From Rufibacter sediminis (GTDB lineage: Bacteria > Bacteroidota > Bacteroidia > Cytophagales > Hymenobacteraceae): a stretch of 64,000 nt of DNA. The translations under genes were made by a program, and so were the position numbers. Positions 59,315 through 64,000 of the stretch are shown piece after piece; the first letter of the stretch is position 1; each line of letters begins with the position of its first letter. The notes below the pieces were generated by a model. It was not told the origin of the DNA. It ran no database searches and saw only the letters and a program-made list of their open reading frames with translations. The DNA lies in NCBI RefSeq assembly GCF_014269285.1, contig NZ_JACOAF010000030.1, forward strand, positions 310,001 through 374,000, given 5' to 3'.

Positions 59315-59863
59315 TTATTTGAAATAGGATTCGTATTCTGCTTCTATGTCAATCGAGCTGATTGACTTTGGAGCTTTTCTAGGATGAAATAAGTAGATAG
59401 TCCACGCAGAGGAATCTGGATGTGCTGTGGCCACAAACTGGGGCTTACCATTGGCTGTCATAAATTTCAGATATCTAGCTGTAGAGTAAATAACCACAAT
59501 CTCCTTCTCTCTAAGAAAGCTTTCGGCTTCACTCTGATAGTATAAATTATCATCTGCGGCGGTATAAAAGTCTTCCTCTCCATATTCTTCCTTCATCTTT
59601 TCAATCCTAGAGCTATTAGGAGAGATAAATACCGCTGCTGGTTTCTCAATGATCAAAGTATCGCTCTCTTTTGCAGCAAGTGGAGCAGTAGAAGCAGTGG
59701 GGCTATCTTCTTTCAGAATGCTTTTTCGAGTGCGAAGCTCCGAGGTGGTTTGGGTCGTTGAATCATCTGATTGCTCATTCACCACCCCCTCTGATTTCAT
59801 CTTTTCTCCACTACAGGAAAGCAAAAGCATAGCAGTAAGGCAGATGATTGCTTGATGTCTCAT
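59315..59863 (-). CDS. Lipoprotein of unknown function within the MoxR cluster
   Basis: A 182-residue lipoprotein (lipobox LLSC, then SGEKMKSEGV). The first half of the mature part is low-complexity Ser/Thr/Glu (NEQSDDSTTQTTSEL); the second half is a compact domain (EEDFYTAADDNLYYQSEAES, VVIYSTARYLKFMTANGK). The gene is AT-richer than both neighbours and separates MoxR from DUF58, which usually adjoin. No family recognised; possibly inserted later. Confidence 0.65.
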   Translation of the reverse strand: MRHQAIICLTAMLLLSCSGEKMKSEGVVNEQSDDSTTQTTSELRTRKSILKEDSPTASTAPLAAKESDTLIIEKPAAVFISPNSSRIEKMKEEYGEEDFYTAADDNLYYQSEAESFLREKEIVVIYSTARYLKFMTANGKPQFVATAHPDSSAWTIYLFHPRKAPKSISSIDIEAEYESYFK

Positions 59864-59886
59864 TATTATTCCATCAAAGGTTCATT

Positions 59887-60882
59887 CTACCGCAACACCT
59901 CCCTGGGCAACTCCACGCCTTTCAGCAATTCCTCCACCACTCGATCGGTGGAGATGTTATCTGCCTCCGCGGAGAAGTTCACGAGCACTCTGTGCCGAAG
60001 CACGGGATACGCCATGGTCTGCAAGTCGGGGAGCGTGACTGCGAAGCGGCCTTGCAGCAGCGCGCGGGCTTTGGCGGTGAGGATAAGGGCCTGCCCGGCA
60101 CGAGGACCGGCTCCCCAGCGCACGAACTCCTGGACAAAGGGCACGGGGCTTTCGGCGGGACGGGTGGCGCGGACTACCCGGGCTACGTAGGCCACCAGTT
60201 CATCGGAAATAGAGACTTCGCGCACCAGACTTTGCAGGGTCAGAATCTCTTGGCCGGACAAAACAGACTGCACTTTCTCGCGTTGGCCGCCGGTGGTACT
60301 TTTCAGGACGGAGATTTCCTCCAGTTCCGTGGGGTACTTGATTTTTATGTAGAGCAGGAAACGGTCTAGCTGGGCCTCGGGCAGCGGGTACGTCCCGCTT
60401 TGCTCAATGGGGTTCTGGGTGGCGAGCAGGAAGAACGGACGGGGCAGCGGGTACGTTTTTCCGGCGTATGTCACCTCAAACTCCTGCATGGCTTCCAGGA
60501 GCGCCGCCTGCGTTTTGGGCGGGGTCCGGTTGATTTCATCGGCGAGCACAATGCTGGCGAAGATGGGGCCTTCGTTGAACTGGAAGAAGCGTTTGCCGGT
60601 GGTATGGTCTTCCTCCAGCACTTCGGTGCCCAGAATATCGGTAGGCATGAGGTCCGGGGTGAACTGGATGCGGCGGAACGGCAGATCTACCGCGCTGGCC
60701 AATGTGCGTACCAACAGCGTCTTGGCGAGGCCCGGCACCCCTTCCAACAAGCCGTGCCCACCGGCCAGCAGCGTGATCAGGACCTCATCCAGGACTTCCT
60801 GTTGGCCGACGATGATTTTACCTATTTCTTGCCGAAGCGTGGGCAGTTTACTTAAGAGTTGGGTTACTTCTTGTGGGGTCAC
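59887..60882 (-). CDS. MoxR-family AAA+ ATPase
   Basis: A 331-residue AAA+ ATPase with Walker A GVPGLAKT (48-55), Walker B in ASIVLADEINRTPPKTQAAL, and sensor LATQNPIEQSGTYPLPEAQLDRF, all standard for MoxR. Known role: chaperone-like activation of partner proteins with VWA domains. The DUF58 gene downstream and the DUF4159 gene upstream are typical companions. A palindrome lies in the gap before it. Confidence 0.94.
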   Translation of the reverse strand: MTPQEVTQLLSKLPTLRQEIGKIIVGQQEVLDEVLITLLAGGHGLLEGVPGLAKTLLVRTLASAVDLPFRRIQFTPDLMPTDILGTEVLEEDHTTGKRFFQFNEGPIFASIVLADEINRTPPKTQAALLEAMQEFEVTYAGKTYPLPRPFFLLATQNPIEQSGTYPLPEAQLDRFLLYIKIKYPTELEEISVLKSTTGGQREKVQSVLSGQEILTLQSLVREVSISDELVAYVARVVRATRPAESPVPFVQEFVRWGAGPRAGQALILTAKARALLQGRFAVTLPDLQTMAYPVLRHRVLVNFSAEADNISTDRVVEELLKGVELPREVLR

Positions 60883-60950
60883 GTGGAGCGGAAGCTAAGA
60901 ATCAGGAAATGCTTTGAAGGGTAAGTAAGCGATTGTTGCTGAATATGTCT

Positions 60951-60990
60951 GCGTTTTGGGGCCGTTTTCTGAAAACAGGTCTAAAACCAG
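60951..60990 (+). repeat. GTTTT/AAAAC palindrome, copy 31
   Basis: GCGTTTTGGGGCCGTTTTC and GAAAACAGGTCTAAAACC, loop T, in the gap between the DUF4159 and MoxR genes. Confidence 0.72.
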
Positions 60991-61067
60991 AAAGTAGTTC
61001 TATGAGTTAACCGGCCAAGCATCTGCTTGCCTCCGCACGTCCTCCTGAATCTGAAATTTCCAGGAAA

Positions 61068-61106
61068 GCAGTTTTCACTTACTTTCTCAAAAACGGGCAG
61101 AAAACG
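61068..61106 (+). repeat. GTTTT/AAAAC palindrome, copy 32 (degenerate)
   Basis: GCAGTTTTCACTTACTTTC and AAAAACGGGCAGAAAACGC, 41 bp past the DUF4159 stop. Confidence 0.5.
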
Positions 61107-61146
61107 CATTGCCAACATCGAGTGCGGAGAGATTTCGTAGCTCCAT

Positions 61147-61767
61147 TTAACTGGTGAGGGCATACATCAGGATATTCACCCCAAACTTGGTGTTGTCCTC
61201 GGCCAGCCAGCGTTTGTTCCGAAAATCATAGTCCCATTCACAGCCGTAATCTTTGTTGCTGTAGAGCACGGCAATGCGGCCGTTCACCTCATAGGCTTTG
61301 AGGTAATCGTGGACCAGGTCATCGCCCCAGCCGTTGAGCTCAAAGGACGTAGTGGGCGGACCTTCTTCAAACTTGAAAAACGACTTGTACAGCGGGTGGT
61401 TGTTGGGGAGCTTCTTCAAGGACTTCGGCCCGAAACAGACGCGCATCTGCTCTTCAAACGACCGTGCGAACAGCCCGTCAATGTCATGGTTGCAGTCATC
61501 CACGAACACGAAGCCGCCGTTCTGCACGTAGCGTTCAAAGTTGGCCTTCTCCTTCGCGTTGAACTGCACCAGTTTGTGGCCACTCAGGTAACAGAATGGG
61601 TACCGAAACAACTCCGCACTTTCCAGGGAAATGACTTTCTCCTGCTCCACAATGGGCACGGTGGTGTATTCCACCAGCGAATGCAGCAGATTGGAGGGCA
61701 TGCGCTGGTCGGTGTCCCAGTTGCCAGAGCGGTATTGTAAACGAACGAAGGTGAACGGAGCGGGCAA
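61147..61767 (-). CDS. DUF4159-domain protein
   Basis: A 206-residue protein with the DUF4159 pattern: FVRLQYRSGNWDTDQRMPSN at the N-terminus, LSGHKLVQFN and GGFVFVDDCNHDIDGLF in the middle, and HPLYKSFF toward the end. The fold is a class-I-amidotransferase-like (flavodoxin-like) domain, as often found beside MoxR/DUF58/VWA genes. No signal peptide is visible here. It is 3 bp after the large T9SS gene, so likely co-transcribed with it. Confidence 0.82.
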   Translation of the reverse strand: MPAPFTFVRLQYRSGNWDTDQRMPSNLLHSLVEYTTVPIVEQEKVISLESAELFRYPFCYLSGHKLVQFNAKEKANFERYVQNGGFVFVDDCNHDIDGLFARSFEEQMRVCFGPKSLKKLPNNHPLYKSFFKFEEGPPTTSFELNGWGDDLVHDYLKAYEVNGRIAVLYSNKDYGCEWDYDFRNKRWLAEDNTKFGVNILMYALTS

Positions 61768-61769
61768 GA

Positions 61770-64000
61770 CTATTGGTTTAGCTTAACAATTCTCTGGGTG
61801 TTTACTCTTCCATTTGCGGTAACCTCTAAAAGATAGGTGCCGGCGCCTAAATATGCTACTGGAACATCATAGTGCCCTGCATTGCTTCTTTGCACTCTTT
61901 TCTCTGAGTAAAGTTCTTGTCCTTGTAAAGAAAGCACTCTCACCTGAACATCGGCTTTAAGGCTCTCCTTTAAACTGAAGCGTATTTGGTTTGTGAATGG
62001 GTTAGGGAAGGCTGAACCCTGCAGTACAGCGGTCTTCTCATCTGGGGAAGCAAGAGGGCCCGAGAGGATTTTAATCAGGCCTTTGTAGGTGCCGTTCACC
62101 CTATGGATAGCTGCAAAATAAGAGTTGTCATTTCCTTTCACTAGATCATAGGCAGAACCTAGCTGCGCATCAGGAATAAAAAGCGGCTCCAGGTAGGTGC
62201 CATCTTCCCGCAGGCGGATAATGGAGCCGTTGGTGTTATTGCCATCAAAGGAGGTAAACTGCCCTACAACGGTCATACTGCCGTTGGTCTCTGGCAGCAT
62301 AGTAAAGATATAAGGGCCTGTTGCATGCGCAGGGCCTGACCCGATAGAAAAGGAAGCGTCATGGGTGCTGTTGCTGTTCAACCTTACCATATAATCTGCC
62401 GGGGTGGTTGGGGTAGCCATGGACCATTTGCCCACTAGTATTTTCCCATCTGCCTGCACAGCCAGGGAGCGGGCCTGGTAGTTTATGCCAGGGCTTAGAT
62501 CAAAGGAGGTGTCTAACGAGCCATCGGCGTTTAGGCGGGCTATGAGTTTGTTGTTAATATTTCCTGCCACCAGTATTTTGCCGTCTGGAGCGGTGGCCAG
62601 GGCTGTGACGGAGGAGATATTGATCTTGTTGAAAGCTGGGTCAATCATCCCCCCGTAATCCAGCCGCGTTAAGGTGCCCGCCTGATGATCTGGGACTATG
62701 ATGTAGTTCCCCTGAATGGCTACAACCGGACTTATCCCTCTCATATAATTACCCAGTGCAAAGGTCTCATCCAGGGAGCCATCTGGTAAAAGACGGGCGG
62801 CGGAACCTGTGTAGGTGCCGTTCACATACGCTAAATCTCCGGCAATGATCACCTTGGAGTCTGCCTGAACCAGTACTTTTCTTATGTGTGCCTCGGCCCG
62901 AAGATCAGGGGCGAAAGAGGTTTCTATCGTTCCATTCGGGTTCAGTTTGGAAAGGCCGCTGCTAAAGGTCTTTTGCACTTCAGAGACAGAGCCGCCTATC
63001 AGAATGCTGTTGTCTGGTTGTACCACAAGGCTTCTTACCGGCGCCGTGTCATTGGATTGGACCCTCACAAAGGTATCATCATAGGTACCATCTTGCGTAA
63101 ATCTAAAGACCAGGGACGGCATAGCTCTTCTGAGAAAGAAGCCTCCTGCCAGCACCTTCCCTTCCTGAAGGGCCAACGTAGTCACGGTGCCGGTAACACC
63201 ATTAGTCCCTCCCTGCGTCATGGGGTTGTTGAAAATGACGGAAGACCCGTCTTGCGTAAGGCAGCCGATACCCACGAAGCCCGTGTCTGTACTGTTCACT
63301 TTGGCTTTCGTGGCAAAATAGATTTTGTTATCCGGGGTGGGAAGCACGTCTACAATGCCGTTCAAATCATGCACCTGGTTTTGCCAGGAAAAGGAATAAT
63401 CCACCGCACCGTTGGCTTGCAGCCGTACCATTTTTCTGTTGCCACTGGAGTTCTCAAACCAGGTGAAATCACCGGCTACTATCAACTTTCCATCGGGTTG
63501 TGCTTTGATCACCTTCACGTTTCCTTCAGCCCCTGCCGTGAGGAGAAACGTTTCATCCAAAGAACCATCGGTTTTAAGGCGGGCTATGTTTTTGAGATCA
63601 GGGTTAGTCTTCAAGGCAAAAGTGCCCCCAATGAGAATTTTGCCATCTGGTTGCACATGAATGGTGTTCACGTTGCCATTGGCCACCGGGCTGGTAAAGG
63701 AATTATCTGGGCTGCCGTCTTCATTCAGCCTGGTAATGCCTATGTTCTGATTCGCAGCAGAGGCTACAATGGGCCCACCTAATAGAAGCTTTTTATCTGT
63801 TTGCTCTACTGAGACAAGGTTGCTGTAACTCCAGTAAGCGCTCTGTGCCTGAAAACCGGCATCAAGGCTCCCGTCGGCCTTTAACTTTGCTAAACCGTAG
63901 GCTTGGGTACTTCCTACGGCATCAATGAGGCCAGATACCAAAAGGCTGCCGTCACTAAGTCGGGTGAGGTGGTGCACGTCAGCGCTTCGTTCCAAAACAG
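61770..64000 (-). CDS. Delta-60-repeat (DUF5122) protein with T9SS sorting domain (5' end outside window)
   Basis: The frame is open at the right edge, so the true start lies beyond 64000. At least 743 residues are made of delta-60 repeats of about 60 residues: blocks such as VQPDGKILIGG, ARLKTDGSLDETF and AVQADGKILVGK recur a dozen times and build a beta-propeller-like array. The last 80 residues form a type A T9SS sorting domain (GSAFPNPFTNQIRFSL; YLLEVTANGRVNTQRIVKL). Expected location: secreted or surface-attached. Role unknown. DUF4159 follows directly. Confidence 0.88.
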   Translation of the reverse strand, partial: VLERSADVHHLTRLSDGSLLVSGLIDAVGSTQAYGLAKLKADGSLDAGFQAQSAYWSYSNLVSVEQTDKKLLLGGPIVASAANQNIGITRLNEDGSPDNSFTSPVANGNVNTIHVQPDGKILIGGTFALKTNPDLKNIARLKTDGSLDETFLLTAGAEGNVKVIKAQPDGKLIVAGDFTWFENSSGNRKMVRLQANGAVDYSFSWQNQVHDLNGIVDVLPTPDNKIYFATKAKVNSTDTGFVGIGCLTQDGSSVIFNNPMTQGGTNGVTGTVTTLALQEGKVLAGGFFLRRAMPSLVFRFTQDGTYDDTFVRVQSNDTAPVRSLVVQPDNSILIGGSVSEVQKTFSSGLSKLNPNGTIETSFAPDLRAEAHIRKVLVQADSKVIIAGDLAYVNGTYTGSAARLLPDGSLDETFALGNYMRGISPVVAIQGNYIIVPDHQAGTLTRLDYGGMIDPAFNKINISSVTALATAPDGKILVAGNINNKLIARLNADGSLDTSFDLSPGINYQARSLAVQADGKILVGKWSMATPTTPADYMVRLNSNSTHDASFSIGSGPAHATGPYIFTMLPETNGSMTVVGQFTSFDGNNTNGSIIRLREDGTYLEPLFIPDAQLGSAYDLVKGNDNSYFAAIHRVNGTYKGLIKILSGPLASPDEKTAVLQGSAFPNPFTNQIRFSLKESLKADVQVRVLSLQGQELYSEKRVQRSNAGHYDVPVAYLGAGTYLLEVTANGRVNTQRIVKLNQ

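Overview
The window reads as a chromosome segment of a Bacteroidota bacterium, most likely family Hymenobacteraceae (a Rufibacter or Pontibacter relative). That placement is inferred from a type IX secretion sorting domain, a TonB-dependent receptor with an N-terminal carboxypeptidase-like domain, DUF4097 genes behind an ECF sigma/anti-sigma pair, and promoters of the TTG-N20-TAnnTTTG type. No marker gene fixes the genus.

Region 1 (1 to about 7290) is the right end of a prophage that abuts the 3' end of an initiator tRNA-fMet gene. On the + strand it carries the end of a tail-fibre gene and a compact lysis cassette: a small tail-associated protein, an XhlA-like membrane/coiled-coil protein, an M15 endolysin, a holin-like protein, and an Rz/Rz1 spanin pair in overlapping frames. 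On the - strand, between lysis genes and tRNA, is a cargo block: a NotI-like restriction endonuclease followed by a Dam-type adenine methyltransferase, then a coupled set of UvrD-like helicase, helix-turn-helix protein and a small protein.

Region 2 (7.4 to 20.1 kb) is core chromosome: a BamA/TamA-like outer-membrane protein, HemW, a lipoprotein, an MBL-fold hydrolase, a CE2-type SGNH esterase, a SIMPL gene split by an amber codon, a pentapeptide-repeat protein, a LytTR regulator, an esterase/ChaN-like protein, a 2H phosphoesterase and a cyclase-family enzyme. Region 3 (20 to 26 kb) holds rplU-rpmA, a 1.1-kb non-coding stretch with DnaA-box matches, and class I ribonucleotide reductase nrdB-nrdA.

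Region 4 (26 to 45 kb) mixes an AT-rich orphan gene, lipoproteins, paired paralogues (one broken by an amber codon), two Hsp20 genes, a GNAT, an alpha/beta hydrolase coupled to an RlpA-like lipoprotein, a PfkB-type kinase, an ABC ATPase with a small membrane partner, nagA and a TonB-dependent receptor. Region 5 (45 to 64 kb) has the ECF sigma / HEAT anti-sigma / DUF4097 operon, an EamA transporter, a penicillin acylase, a tandem M16 peptidase pair, a MoxR-DUF58-DUF4159 cluster and the 3' part of a large delta-60-repeat T9SS cargo protein.

The strongest unexplained signal is a family of about 31 palindromes scattered through the host part and not seen in the prophage part. They share a core arm close to GTTTTAGGCCTGTTTTC, a 1-4 nt loop, and the reverse complement. 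Nearly every long intergenic gap has one, usually just past a stop codon. In several copies the outer arms are unique to that copy yet still perfectly complementary. Several further repeat families (inverted-repeat MITE-like elements, a 76-bp tandem array, a duplicated ~185-bp element) occupy the larger gaps.
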